From a virus: a stretch of 21,937 nt of DNA. Positions within the stretch are counted from its first letter, which is position 1, and each line of letters begins with the position of its first letter. The stretch spans positions 1 to 21,937 of the IMG/VR virus record IMGVR_UViG_3300047157_000037; one strand, 5' to 3'. Of this stretch, positions 1 through 11,200 are shown piece by piece. The notes beneath the pieces were generated by a model, which made no database searches, was not told the origin of the DNA, and saw only the letters and a program-made list of their open reading frames with translations. Both the position numbers and the translations under genes were made by a program.

Positions 1-2
1 TC

Positions 3-1484
3 TCTGGCTTGGCTGAACAGGTCGGCGGTCTTGCGTATGAGATCGGTGCGGATATACAGGAGCGCAGAGGCTTACAAGCTGGTCTTGCGGCTGGGCAACA
101 AGCGGCAGAGAAAGGCGAGATCATCGAGACGCAGAAAGGCTTTTTGTCGCAGATCTCTATATTTGATCAGGCATACAACAATGCACTGTCAAAGGCTTAT
201 GTGGCTGGCGTTGATAACGATGCACGAGAGAACATTAACCGACTACTGACTGACAACCCAGATGACATCGAGTCATTTGATGAGGCAGCCAATGCGTATC
301 GCGCAGGCGTCACACAGAACATAGCCGATGAGTTTAGACCACTGATCGACCAGTCAATGGATCAGATGATCTCTAGCGCCCGGTCACAGGTGCATCAAGC
401 GCAGACTGCCAAGAACCTCAAGAACGCAGACGACACACTGATTCGCTCCGGTCAAACAGCAACCGATGCGGCATTGAAAGCGGCGCGTATTGGTGACGAT
501 GAGTCGGCAATGATTGGGCGTATGAATGCGTTTTCAGCTTTTGATGCGCGTGTTGAAGCCGGGACAATGACCCCAGCGGCGGCTGAGACTGCAAAACAGA
601 ATCTTATTGTAGCTACCGAAGGTGAGAAGGCCAGAGGCGGACTGCAAGCTATTATCAAGAATCGTGGTGCGTATGCGGCGGTTGAGTTTATCAACGCGGT
701 AGCTGAGACGCCTGTTAGTAACTTCACGCTTGAACAGCAGGAAAATCTTGCGGATGTCCTACGTGCTGATCTAAACGAATACATATCACTGACCAACATC
801 CAAGAGAAGCAGGCTGAGGAAGCGCTGAAGGCCCGCCAAGGCGAGAACTTCACTGCCCTGTACGTTGGCATTATTAATGGCGAAACGGATATGGGTGACA
901 TTACCCGCACAGCCATGTCGGGAGGGTTAAGCAAAGAGGATTTAAGATCCCTCACTAACGTAATGAATACTCGTGGACAAGGTATAGATAACTATGAATT
1001 TATCTATGGCGTACAAACGCAAATGTATGAAAACCCTGAGTATGCGCGAAAGCTATTAATTGATAATACTGGCGGCCTTGTAACAAGTAAAACCGCTTTA
1101 GATTTACTTAATGCACTCGATCAAGAGCCTATCCTGAACACGGCAACAGCCAAGCGCTATAGAAATTTCTTAAAAAACAATGTGGCTACTACCGACTTGC
1201 TTGGAAACATTACTGGCGAGAACAAAGAGCGGGCAACATTCTTGATGTTTGAGTTTGATAATCGAGTCTTGGCAGGTGAGGCACCGGAGGCAGTGGCATT
1301 GGATCTAGTGTCTGTCGATGACATTCTCAGAAAGAACTTTGATAGAGAGTTTGAAAAACTTGAGGCTGAAATAGAAACCCTAACTGAGGCCGAATACAAC
1401 GAAAGATTCCAATTGTTGACGACACAGCAACAACGTATGGAAAACTTTGAGAACATGATGGCTGATATTAAGAGAGGACAATAA
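3..1484 (+). CDS. Internal virion (ejection) protein, 5'-truncated by window edge
   Basis: The frame is open to the window edge; the TTG at 9 is only the first possible in-frame start, so the true start is probably upstream and the gene is partial. The visible 490 or so residues are rich in Ala, Glu, Gln and Asn, have no signal peptide or clear membrane segment, and look almost wholly alpha-helical with coiled-coil stretches (for example the Glu-rich C-terminal 60 residues). I do not recognise a catalytic motif. Its position directly before a giant polyvalent virion protein and the tail spike matches that of the middle internal-core/ejection proteins of T7-like phages, so a structural DNA-ejection role is inferred from context and composition, not from sequence identity. 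The stop codon overlaps the next start by one base (TAATG), indicating translational coupling. Confidence 0.6.
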   Translation, partial: SGLAEQVGGLAYEIGADIQERRGLQAGLAAGQQAAEKGEIIETQKGFLSQISIFDQAYNNALSKAYVAGVDNDARENINRLLTDNPDDIESFDEAANAYRAGVTQNIADEFRPLIDQSMDQMISSARSQVHQAQTAKNLKNADDTLIRSGQTATDAALKAARIGDDESAMIGRMNAFSAFDARVEAGTMTPAAAETAKQNLIVATEGEKARGGLQAIIKNRGAYAAVEFINAVAETPVSNFTLEQQENLADVLRADLNEYISLTNIQEKQAEEALKARQGENFTALYVGIINGETDMGDITRTAMSGGLSKEDLRSLTNVMNTRGQGIDNYEFIYGVQTQMYENPEYARKLLIDNTGGLVTSKTALDLLNALDQEPILNTATAKRYRNFLKNNVATTDLLGNITGENKERATFLMFEFDNRVLAGEAPEAVALDLVSVDDILRKNFDREFEKLEAEIETLTEAEYNERFQLLTTQQQRMENFENMMADIKRGQ

Positions 1485-4400
1485 TGTCTAGAGCAAAACT
1501 AATTGAACTCTCTCGACGTGCATTAGATGGCGATGAAGCCGCTGTTGCTTCACTACGCACCGAAGATGTAGATGTACCAGATCAAGACTTGCTGAGACGC
1601 GCAAAGAACCGTATCAACAGGATTGAGCAAGAGGCCATGCGTGTACCTTTCGAGAAGCCAAAGACAGGCTTTAAGGCTTATCACGGAACGCCCTATAGGT
1701 TTGATGAGTTTGATATTGAACGCGTTGGTCGAGGTGAAGGCGCTCAGGCCTATGGCTATGGTATGTATTTTGCAGATGAAGCTGATACGGCTAGAGGCTA
1801 TAGAAGGAATATCAACGCAGATAAGCTCGATGCGATGAATGACCGCATGAGCGAGATTGCTAAAGAGCTGCCTAAATACGACATCGTTGGTCAATATAGA
1901 CAGTATAACGATCCAAAAGGTTATGAGCTTGCCGCTGAATATGACCGGCTTATGGAAGATAGGTCTGCCCTCAGAGAATTTAATATCACTGTTGGCGGTC
2001 GAGATATCAATGATGTTTATAGCGACTTAACTGGTGCTCGAGCCACTGATCTTGACTATCAAAAGGCTGAAATCATTGAGCAGATAATGATTGATGGCGA
2101 TACGTTGGGAGTTGTACAGCGTCAAGAAGAATACGACGCATACCCAGAGGGCGTATATAATTGGTTTAAGGAAACTGTACAGCCAAACTTCGATGCTCCC
2201 GGCGCTGTTTATGAGGTGGGCATAAGAGCCGACAAGTCAGAGCTGTTAGATTGGAATAAGCCTGTTTCTGAGCAACCCCCTGCTATCCGCGATGCGCTAC
2301 TTGCTAAAGGCATAAAGGAAACAACCGCGGGGCAAAACGCTTATTACGAACTAGCTAAGGATGCCAAAGGCCGAGACGCTCAAAAGAAAGCAAGCGAAGC
2401 CGCTGAAAAGCTAGGCATTAAAGGCATTCGGTACGAAGATCCTCATGCTCGTGCTGGCTCAAAAAATTACGTCATCTTTGACCCGCGAACAGTAGATATT
2501 GCTACACGCTATGGAATAGCGCTTCCGATGGCTGGCCTCATGCTGGCTAACCAAGACGCGCAAGCCGCTGAGTCTATGGCTCTAACTACTGAGCCGCGTC
2601 CACCAATGCGTGTACCGACGTTTGAAAACGACGACGCCACCGGCAAAGTGCTTGATGCGCGACAAGGCGCAGACCTATCGCCATACGACCGGGCCATGAT
2701 GAAGGCTCAGGCACAGCAAGAGCCAATGACACCCTTCGAGGCCATACCTGCCAGAGCGGAACGCTTTGCTCGTGAAGTCACGATACCCGCATTTAAAGAC
2801 ATCTTTGGCGGAGCAATCGAGGCACCACGTCAGGCCGTAGCTGGCTTCCTTGATGCGACTGCTGAAGCGGCTAGCATGATGGAGTCAATCATCCCACTAG
2901 GCACTATTAGCGGTGCTGAACCCGAATATATTGAGATTGAAGCCGATCCTCGTACCGTAACGGGCGCGGGTGTACGTGCTATCAGCCAGTTTCTTACAGG
3001 CTTTGTCCCTGCATTACGTGGTGTCAAGGCGCTTGGTGTCACAGGGTTTGCGGCTCCGGCGGCGGCAGGTGCTATCGCAGACGCTACAGTCTTTGACCCA
3101 CAGGAAGAGCGATTGTCTAACCTCATTCAAGAGGTGCCAGAACTACAGAACCCAATCACTGAATACCTTGCGGCTAGCCCAGAAGATACGGATGCTGAAG
3201 GGCGGCTTAAAGGCGCTCTAGAGGGCTTGCTCGCTGGTGGTATAGCTGACGGCCTTATCCAAGGCATTCGCCTTGTGAAGAGCCGCAGGGCGCTTGTGGA
3301 GGTAGCTGAGGCCGAAGGCAAGCCAGTTGAACAGATGATTGATGAGGCGATGGCTACCATGAAGGGCGGAATGCCGACCCCTCGTGAGATGCCGCCCGGT
3401 CAAGAGTACATTCCGTTTGATGAGGCGGCTGAAGCTGTACAGCCTACAATCCGCGTACCTGAGTTTAAGATGGGCGCTACAGATGCGGAGCCAGAAGCCG
3501 CACGTAACATTAATCTGGCTAACCTCAACACGACTGAGGACGTATCAACACTCATTGATGAAGTAGCTAGGGCAGACGCACCGAACATTAACGATGCACG
3601 TCGCCAAAAGATTACCAATCAAGATCTTCCAAAGTTAGCCGATGATCTTGGCATGACTGTCGATGACCTATTGGCACGTCGGCAAGGTGAGGCGTTTAAC
3701 GCAGAGCAGATCTTAGCGGCTCGTAAAGTCCTAGTAGCTTCTGGTGAGAACCTAGTCAAGCTGGCTGGTGCGGCTAAGAACGGTAGCGAGATGGATCTTG
3801 CACTATTCCGCAGAGCTATGTCACAGCACCGAGCTATTCAGGCGCAGGTATCAGGCATGACGGCTGAAGCTGGTCGTGCATTGCAGTCATTCCGAGTTGT
3901 GGCGGCAAGCTCAAGAGAGCAAGAGCGCCTAATCAAAGAGGCGCTTGAGACTACAGGCGGCGAAGCTGTATCGCGTGACATGGCGGCTATGCTGTCAGAG
4001 TTGGATGATCCCGCACAGATCGGACGTTTTGTTAAGGATGCGAACAAGGCAACTACTAAAGACCAGCTTTACGAAGCTTGGATCAATGGCTTGCTGTCGT
4101 CACCTACAACCCACATGGTGAACATTCTGTCGAACACAATAGTCGCGGCCTTGACTGTTGGCGAGCGTAAGATTGCAAGTGCTATCGGTCCCAACATCCC
4201 GCCGGGTGAAACATCCGCACAGCTCAAGGGCTTGGTAGATGGTGCGCGTGACGGCTTCCGATTGGCATGGAATGTGCTAAAAACCGGAGAACCTACCGAT
4301 CCGCTCCAGAAAGTAGAGGCAGAGAAGTTTCGCGCAATAACGTCTGAGAACCTCAACATTGCTGGCCCTGCTGGTCGCTTCGCTGACTTCATGGGTGAAG

Positions 4401-5782
4401 CGATACGTGTACCCGGTCGTCTGCTAACGGCGGGAGATGAATACTTTAAGTCTGTTGGCTACCGCATGGAGCTGTACGCACAAGCATATCGTCAGGCATT
4501 CAACGAAGGCTTACGTGATGAAGCGGCGGCAAAGCGTGTTGTTGAGATTATTGAGAACCCGCCTGAGAACATTAAGCAGTCGGCTATTGATGCGTCACGC
4601 TACCAGACCTTTACCAACCAGCTAGGCAAGACAGGCAAGGCGGTTGAGCAAGTACGGAATAACATCCCATACGCTCGCGTCGTCATGCCGTTTGTCCGTA
4701 CACCCGTGAACATCATGTCGTATACCTTCGAGCGTACGCCATTAGCTCCGCTGTCTAGCGCATTCCGCGAAGAGATTGCGGCAGGTGGCGCACGTCGTGA
4801 CCTAGCAATGGGTAAGTTGATTTCTGGCTCGATGTTAATGGCTGTATCTGCTGATCTTGTATTGAGCGGATCAATCACAGGTGCTGGGCCAACCGATCCC
4901 AAGATGCGAAACATTATGCGGGCTACTGGCTGGCAACCATACTCGATCAAGATTGGTGACAAGTATTACGCATACAACCGACTTGACCCTGTTGGCGCAT
5001 TGTTAGGCTTGTCGGCTGACGTGACTGAGATTATTGGGCAAACAACCGAGGCTGAAGCGTCACAGCTTGCTACTGCGGCGGCACTGTCGGTTGCACAGAA
5101 CATGGCAAGTAAGACGTATATGTCTGGCGTGACTGACTTCTTCGATGCTTTCTTTGGCGCAAGCACAGACCCCGAGGCTAAGAACTACAAGCTGGATCGC
5201 TATCTACAGCGCATGGCTAGCTCTGCTGTTCCTTCATTTGTTGCAAACATTGAGCGCAATTTAAGCCCGGAGATGAGTGCTACATACGGTTACATTGATC
5301 GTATTAAGTCACGATTGCCGGGGTACTCCGACGACTTGCCACCACGTCGCAACATCTTTGGCGAACCCATCGTATTAGAGGGCGGTATTGGCCCCGATAT
5401 CATGTCGCCCATCTACACGTCTACAGCAAAGGATGACCCTATTGCAGATGAGATGGTGCGCCAGCAAGTAGCGGTTGGTATGCCGCGCAGACAGATCCAA
5501 GGCATTGAGTTAGATGCCCAGCAGTATGATCGCTACATTCTTTTGTATAGCGGTATTGAGGCGCAGACTTCTCTAAAGGATCAGCTTCGCACCATGTTCA
5601 ATGCAAGAGAATACAAAAATGCTTCAGATGGGCCTGAAGGCGGGAAGGCTTTGATGATAAAATCAGTTTTCACGGCATACAGAGACATGGCGCAAGCGCA
5701 GATGTTGGCGGAAGATGATCAATTGACCAATCAAATTACTTTAGCTCAAGAGCAAAAAGTAGAGAAATTACTGGGACGCTAA
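1484..5782 (+). CDS. Giant polyvalent internal virion protein with N-terminal ADP-ribosyltransferase-like domain
   Basis: A 1432-residue protein starting at ATG 1484 behind AGAGAGGA. Residues about 64-341 look like the ADP-ribosyltransferase domain seen in phage and plasmid polyvalent proteins: a YHGTP motif at 66-70 (His67 is the likely NAD-binding His), YGYGMYFAD at 90-98, a VYEVGI strand near 242-247, and a closing NYVIFDP strand at 328-334. After this come a short hydrophobic stretch (345-356), Ala/Glu-rich helical regions and glycine-rich hydrophobic segments typical of proteins ejected into the host envelope, and a long C-terminal region of the kind found in large phage internal-core proteins. 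Established knowledge: such proteins are carried in the capsid and delivered with the DNA, and phage ARTs (T4 Alt type) modify host proteins. Inference: this ART is injected and acts early. It could be inactive, because I cannot place the third catalytic residue with certainty. Confidence 0.75.
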   Translation: MSRAKLIELSRRALDGDEAAVASLRTEDVDVPDQDLLRRAKNRINRIEQEAMRVPFEKPKTGFKAYHGTPYRFDEFDIERVGRGEGAQAYGYGMYFADEADTARGYRRNINADKLDAMNDRMSEIAKELPKYDIVGQYRQYNDPKGYELAAEYDRLMEDRSALREFNITVGGRDINDVYSDLTGARATDLDYQKAEIIEQIMIDGDTLGVVQRQEEYDAYPEGVYNWFKETVQPNFDAPGAVYEVGIRADKSELLDWNKPVSEQPPAIRDALLAKGIKETTAGQNAYYELAKDAKGRDAQKKASEAAEKLGIKGIRYEDPHARAGSKNYVIFDPRTVDIATRYGIALPMAGLMLANQDAQAAESMALTTEPRPPMRVPTFENDDATGKVLDARQGADLSPYDRAMMKAQAQQEPMTPFEAIPARAERFAREVTIPAFKDIFGGAIEAPRQAVAGFLDATAEAASMMESIIPLGTISGAEPEYIEIEADPRTVTGAGVRAISQFLTGFVPALRGVKALGVTGFAAPAAAGAIADATVFDPQEERLSNLIQEVPELQNPITEYLAASPEDTDAEGRLKGALEGLLAGGIADGLIQGIRLVKSRRALVEVAEAEGKPVEQMIDEAMATMKGGMPTPREMPPGQEYIPFDEAAEAVQPTIRVPEFKMGATDAEPEAARNINLANLNTTEDVSTLIDEVARADAPNINDARRQKITNQDLPKLADDLGMTVDDLLARRQGEAFNAEQILAARKVLVASGENLVKLAGAAKNGSEMDLALFRRAMSQHRAIQAQVSGMTAEAGRALQSFRVVAASSREQERLIKEALETTGGEAVSRDMAAMLSELDDPAQIGRFVKDANKATTKDQLYEAWINGLLSSPTTHMVNILSNTIVAALTVGERKIASAIGPNIPPGETSAQLKGLVDGARDGFRLAWNVLKTGEPTDPLQKVEAEKFRAITSENLNIAGPAGRFADFMGEAIRVPGRLLTAGDEYFKSVGYRMELYAQAYRQAFNEGLRDEAAAKRVVEIIENPPENIKQSAIDASRYQTFTNQLGKTGKAVEQVRNNIPYARVVMPFVRTPVNIMSYTFERTPLAPLSSAFREEIAAGGARRDLAMGKLISGSMLMAVSADLVLSGSITGAGPTDPKMRNIMRATGWQPYSIKIGDKYYAYNRLDPVGALLGLSADVTEIIGQTTEAEASQLATAAALSVAQNMASKTYMSGVTDFFDAFFGASTDPEAKNYKLDRYLQRMASSAVPSFVANIERNLSPEMSATYGYIDRIKSRLPGYSDDLPPRRNIFGEPIVLEGGIGPDIMSPIYTSTAKDDPIADEMVRQQVAVGMPRRQIQGIELDAQQYDRYILLYSGIEAQTSLKDQLRTMFNAREYKNASDGPEGGKALMIKSVFTAYRDMAQAQMLAEDDQLTNQITLAQEQKVEKLLGR

Positions 5783-5783
5783 T

Positions 5784-8219
5784 ATGACCGTAGCAGACAA
5801 CACAAGCCGTAACCAATATAGCGCGACTGCTGGCCAGACGATCTTCTCCTATACGTTTGAGATAGTAGACAAAGACGATCTCGTTGTACTGCAAAACGGC
5901 ATTACCCTCTCAGAAGGCACAGATTACTCTGTAGCGGGCGTTGGCGATGAGAACGGTGGGACTATCACTCTAACCGCAGGCGCTACCCTGAACGATATTA
6001 TGACCCTCTACAGGGACATGCCGTATGAGCGCAACCAAAACTACACCAACTCAGGTGACTTTTTAGCATCCGATGTTAACTCTGACTTTGATAATCTTTG
6101 GCTGGCAGGTGAGCAGACCAATCGGTCGTTTGATCAGTCTGTTCGTAGGCCCATTACAGACTCCACAACGATCTCAATGGAGCTGCCTGACGCTGCTACG
6201 AGAGCAAACAAGTACCTATCATTCAGCCCTACCGGCGCAGTAACAGCAACAACGACTGTACCTCCCGGCATTACAGATGCAGCTCTAGTTACCTATACGC
6301 CCGGCGGCACTGGCGCAATAGACACGACCGTAGAGGATAAGCTTCGCGAGACTATTAGCGCAGATGATTTTGGTGCGTTTGGCGACGGAAGCGCGGACGA
6401 CACTGCTGCTTTGCAAAAGGCCGTTAACTACGTCACGACTACAGGCGCATGGCTAGACGGTGGCAACAAGACTTACAAGATCACAACTACAATCAACGCG
6501 ACAGGCGCGTTTCTGCGTTTAAGAAATTTTAAGTTTGTACTTGGCACTTCATACGCTGATCAAGGCAGGTTTAATTGTGACGCTGGATCTGGCATTGCAG
6601 CGATGACAGTTGCCTTGGAGAACATTGTTGTTGACGGCGGGCGCGGCACATACAAAACTGGCAATGAAACATGGACAGTAAGCGTCTCAGACTTTTTTGG
6701 ATACGACACAATTCAACCAACGCTTAGTGCCTTTTTCAAAGTAAACGCTGTAAACGAAGATACAAACGTCCATATCACTAACAGCAGATTTGAAAACTAT
6801 CATGGCATAGCCGCAATACGAGTTAACTCTTACGGCACAACCATTATTCAAGGCTGCATATTTAAAAATATTTCACACCAAAGTTTTGTCGTGTATCAGA
6901 CATTAGATGGAGGTGTTACAGAAAAAGGTCGCACTCTAGCATCTGATGTTTATGCCGAAGATGTAGGGCTATTGCCAGACACGTTTGATGTTGATGGCTC
7001 ACCTATGAACTTTGCTACGACAACAGCAGCTCCGCAAGGATCATTTAACTTTTTAGTTATTGGCGCTGACTTTAGCATATCCAATGCAGTCGTTAAGAAT
7101 TACGGCTCATGCGGCGTAACAGCAGATAGAAATGTAAACTTCAACGCAACCAACATAACGATCACTAACGACTCCGATCGTTCATTCTCAAACAACCCTT
7201 CTGGCGCATTTTGGATAGAGGCTTGCGAGCGATCTAACGTAGATAATTTGACTGTAGAGATTAGCGCCCGAGCAACTATCGACACGACCGGCCTAGATAA
7301 CTCTCTCTTGCAGATATTTTTAACTGACGGCAACCGGGCTTACTTTAATAATGTAATCCTAAAAACAGATGAGTCTACTGCTTACGTTAATAAGCTGATC
7401 AGAGGAAGTCTCAAAGATAGCGTTCATGTCAGCATTGAAAATTTCTACGTGTCAGGAATTTGCAGAAACCTTGATGACGCTGTTAGCTTTTTGCTGTTGC
7501 CAAACTCATCTATTGACCACGATGTCAGACTATCTAGCGGCTACATTAAGCATGGTGATATTAAGATAGAAGGCCCATATAACGCCACCGTTGACGATGT
7601 ATACCTTGAAGGCGTCTCGGGCGACGGCTCTATTTTATTTCCCGTGCCTGCCAACCCTGGCGTTTCAGGAACCATTAAAGACGCTACTGTAACGGGGTGT
7701 CATGTTGCTGGCGCAATAACAAATGCGTCAAACATTACCGGCAGCCTTAATATCGTAAAAAACAAATACCTTGGATCTATTTCATCTACCGGCGCAGGCA
7801 ATACAGGCAAATATGTCATTAGTGACAATTCGCACATTGCTGGCGGAGTTGCCATTATATGCTCCGGCTCTACAAGCACGGCCTCCGTAGAGATGCGCGG
7901 CAATGCACTGATAGAGGGTGTAACGCGAGTAGATGGAGCTAACAACGCAATTATCAACGACAACAACACTGAGCGCCGTTTAACCGTTGAAGACGTGCAA
8001 AACTTTCAAGTTGTTGGAAACACAGCAAAAACTGACGCAAGCGAGCCGTGTATTTGGATAAACCCAACAACGACAAGCAATGTTTTCTCTGGCGTTGTAA
8101 CTGGTAACAACTGCCTAATAAAGACAGGAACTAGCGGTGCCGGTCATATATCTCTGGCAAGCGGCGTTACAAACGTAATAGAAGGCTTGAACAACAAGCT
8201 AACAGTAAATTGGTCATAA
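5784..8219 (+). CDS. Tail spike/fibre with T7-type N-terminal anchor and beta-helix body
   Basis: 811 residues, starting one base after the preceding stop. Residues 1-115 resemble the N-terminal virion-attachment domain of T7-type tail fibres (YSATAGQTIFSYTFEI near 12-27, LYRDMPYERNQNY near 75-87, then a DFDNLW segment). Residues 195-214, centred on DFGAFGDGSADDT, are the classic entry motif of pectate-lyase-like right-handed beta-helix spikes. The rest is Asn/Val/Ile/Thr-rich with frequent short strands and turns, consistent with stacked beta-helix coils. No catalytic residues of a known depolymerase are obvious, so it may be a glycan-degrading spike or only a binding spike. Context: it precedes a second, repeat-rich fibre that lacks such an anchor, so this protein may supply the attachment point for both. 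Confidence 0.85.
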   Translation: MTVADNTSRNQYSATAGQTIFSYTFEIVDKDDLVVLQNGITLSEGTDYSVAGVGDENGGTITLTAGATLNDIMTLYRDMPYERNQNYTNSGDFLASDVNSDFDNLWLAGEQTNRSFDQSVRRPITDSTTISMELPDAATRANKYLSFSPTGAVTATTTVPPGITDAALVTYTPGGTGAIDTTVEDKLRETISADDFGAFGDGSADDTAALQKAVNYVTTTGAWLDGGNKTYKITTTINATGAFLRLRNFKFVLGTSYADQGRFNCDAGSGIAAMTVALENIVVDGGRGTYKTGNETWTVSVSDFFGYDTIQPTLSAFFKVNAVNEDTNVHITNSRFENYHGIAAIRVNSYGTTIIQGCIFKNISHQSFVVYQTLDGGVTEKGRTLASDVYAEDVGLLPDTFDVDGSPMNFATTTAAPQGSFNFLVIGADFSISNAVVKNYGSCGVTADRNVNFNATNITITNDSDRSFSNNPSGAFWIEACERSNVDNLTVEISARATIDTTGLDNSLLQIFLTDGNRAYFNNVILKTDESTAYVNKLIRGSLKDSVHVSIENFYVSGICRNLDDAVSFLLLPNSSIDHDVRLSSGYIKHGDIKIEGPYNATVDDVYLEGVSGDGSILFPVPANPGVSGTIKDATVTGCHVAGAITNASNITGSLNIVKNKYLGSISSTGAGNTGKYVISDNSHIAGGVAIICSGSTSTASVEMRGNALIEGVTRVDGANNAIINDNNTERRLTVEDVQNFQVVGNTAKTDASEPCIWINPTTTSNVFSGVVTGNNCLIKTGTSGAGHISLASGVTNVIEGLNNKLTVNWS

Positions 8220-8228
8220 GGTAACGAC

Positions 8229-11200
8229 ATGGATTTTATTGATCACAGAAGTACGGCGCAGTTTACATTTTTAACCTCAGCTACAAATGAGAAAATCCGC
8301 ATCAATGCGGATGGAGATTTGCTGGTTGGGATCTCTACGCCATTTGATACTTCCGGGATTACGCTCGACGCTACTGGTGCGCTAGGTGTTGATGGGCACA
8401 TTAGGGTTGCTAGTGGCGCTACCTACGATATTGGCTCTGCTACTAACAAGTTCCGCAATCTTTATCTTTCTGGCGACATCAACGTTGCTGGCGCATCCAC
8501 TTCTGGTGACTTAACGGTTGGCGGCTCTCTAAGTGTTACGACGGATGCTACTGTTACCGGCAGTCTAACTGTCAGCACTGACGCGACTATAGCTGGCAAT
8601 CTCACGGTTAGCACCAACGCAGCTATTACTAACGACTTAACAGTAAGCAATGACGCCACGATTTCTGGTGATTTAACCGTTAGCACTAACGCAGTTATTG
8701 CAGGCGATCTGACTGTAAACGGCACGACTACCACGATCAACACTGAGACGCTTGATGTTAAAGACAAGAACATCACGCTGAACTATGGCGGCGATACAAC
8801 GTCAGCCAACGGTGCCGGGATCACAATTGAGGATGCTGTAAGCGCGGGTAACGACGCAACCATTTTATGGGACGGCGGCAACGACACGTTTGATTTCAGC
8901 CACGCCATAGACGTTACAGGCACGATCACGGCTAACAACAACCTAACCATCCAAAACTCTAATGCGTATGGTTCTATCGAGCTTGGCGGCGTATCTGGCG
9001 GCTTTATCGACATTAAGCGTCCATTCTCTGACGACTACGATCTACGTCTAATAGCAGAGGGTGACGGCGGTGTAATCAACGTCGCTTCTGGCGAGCTAAC
9101 GATACAGCGAGCAGGGTCGGCCAAGCTTGCTACCTCAAGCGCAGGCGTCGACGTAACAGGTGATATTGCTGTTAGCGGCACTGTAGATGGTCGAGATGTA
9201 GCAACTGACGGCCTCAAGCTAGATGGCATTGAAGCCTCAGCAGACGTAACAGACACAACTAATGTGACTGCTGCTGGTGCCTTGATGGACTCAGAGGTAA
9301 CTAACTTAGATCAAGTTAAGGCGTTTGATTCTTCTGATTACGCTACAGCCGCACAAGGCTCTACTGCTGACTCTGCATTGCAGAACGTAGTAGAAGACAC
9401 TACGCCACAACTGGGTGGTGATCTTGACCTTAACGGTAATGACATCACTGGCACAGGTAACATCGACGTAACTGGCACAGCCACGATGGATGGGCTTGAT
9501 GTACAAGGCAACGTCATTATTAATAATAGTTACGCATATCAAATTGGTGGAGACAGTGCCAGTACTAGCGTAATTGGTAAAATGCACAATTCTTCAGGTG
9601 TGTTTACTTTAGCGTCTCTAGACTCTAGGCATATGAAGTTAACTACAAGTAATGCTGACCGTCTAAAAGTAGATGCCAACGGCGACATCAGCTTCTACGA
9701 TTCGGCGGGGTCAAGCCAATCTCTGTTCTGGGACGCCAGCACAGAATTTTTAGGTCTGGGAAGCACGACGCCACAGGCCAAGCTAGATATCGTCGACACA
9801 GCCTCTGACGTACAGATGCGCGTCTACAAGTTTGACGGCACCAAGAACACACGGATTACGCTAACGGCTGACGACAGCGGCGCTAAGATCCACTACCGAG
9901 ATGCAGACAACGCAGGCGCACTAAGGTTTAACAACAACCTTGGCGAGGTCATGCGTATCCCTGCCAATACCACGCGGTTAGGAATTGGGACTAGCAACCC
10001 GACTACTGAGCTTGAGGTTGACGGTGTTATTACTACAGCAGGTCTAACGACTACAGCTAACATTAACTTTGGTGACAACGACAAGGCTATCTTCGGTGCT
10101 GGCTCTGACGTTTCTATCTATAGTGATGGCACGAATGGCCTCATTACATCTACCGCAAATTTTACTTTAGATGTTGCAGGAGATATCACCCTTGATGCAG
10201 ATGGTGCAGACATCAAACTTTTAAATGGCGGCACTCACTGGGGTTCTCTGTACACAAACTCTACGCCAAATAATTTGTATTTGCAGAACATGGTATCAGA
10301 CGGTGATATTTATTTATCTGGTTTTGACGGTGGCTCAAATATTAGTGCCCTCATACTTGATATGTCAGAGGCAGGTGCGGCTACGTTTAATGCAGGCGCT
10401 TCTTTTGGCGGCACAGTGACTGCTGATGGCTTAGAAGTAGAAGCCGCTACGCCAGTAATAGAAATTGACAGCACAACATCGGCTAATCTTGCCACGCTTC
10501 AGTTTGCTACTAGTGGCACGGTAGACAGCAAAATTACGCATCAAGCAAGTACTGGAGTCATGACTATTGACTCTGGAAGAAATGCTAGTTGGGGCGGCAA
10601 GATAGATTTTGTCACTGATACTGACACCAGAATGCGTATTAGCAACAACGGCGACATTAGCTTCTACGAAGACACTGGCACAACTGCGAAGTTCTTCTGG
10701 GATAGTTCTGCGGAGTCGTTGGGTATCGGCACTAGCAGTCCCAGTAAAACCTTAGATATTGAAGGCAACATAAGAGCAAAAAACACTGCGGGTAGTTCAG
10801 GAGCAGAAATAGACATAACCAGTGGCGGTACATGGCGTTTTCGTTCAAACCCTACAACTGGCACAAACAGTTATGGTTTGGACATTGTAAAAGGCTCTGC
10901 GGGTACTGACGTGAAAGTGTCTATAAACTCAGCAGGGAATGTTGGTATCGGCACTAGCAGTCCTACCTCAGTACAAGGTTTTGCCAAAGTATTAAAGTTA
11001 GAAGATTCAAGCAACGCCTCCATTGTTGTTAGTGGTGGTTCGCATGAAGCTGAATATGCTGTTTCTTCAAGTGGCGGTTGGTTTGGTACATCGACAAACA
11101 TTCCGCAACGGTTTGCAACCAACAACGCAGAACGCATGCGTATTGATGCTAGCGGCAATCTCCTCGTGGGGAAGACTGCGGTAACGCTAAACACTGAAGG

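Noticed and set aside
452-5166. Many minus-strand open frames across the virion genes (for example 452-955, 2830-3126, 4069-4392, 4600-4962)
   Set aside because: They lie opposite strongly supported plus-strand genes, have low-complexity Ser/Ala/Val-rich translations, and have no ribosome sites or recognisable motifs.
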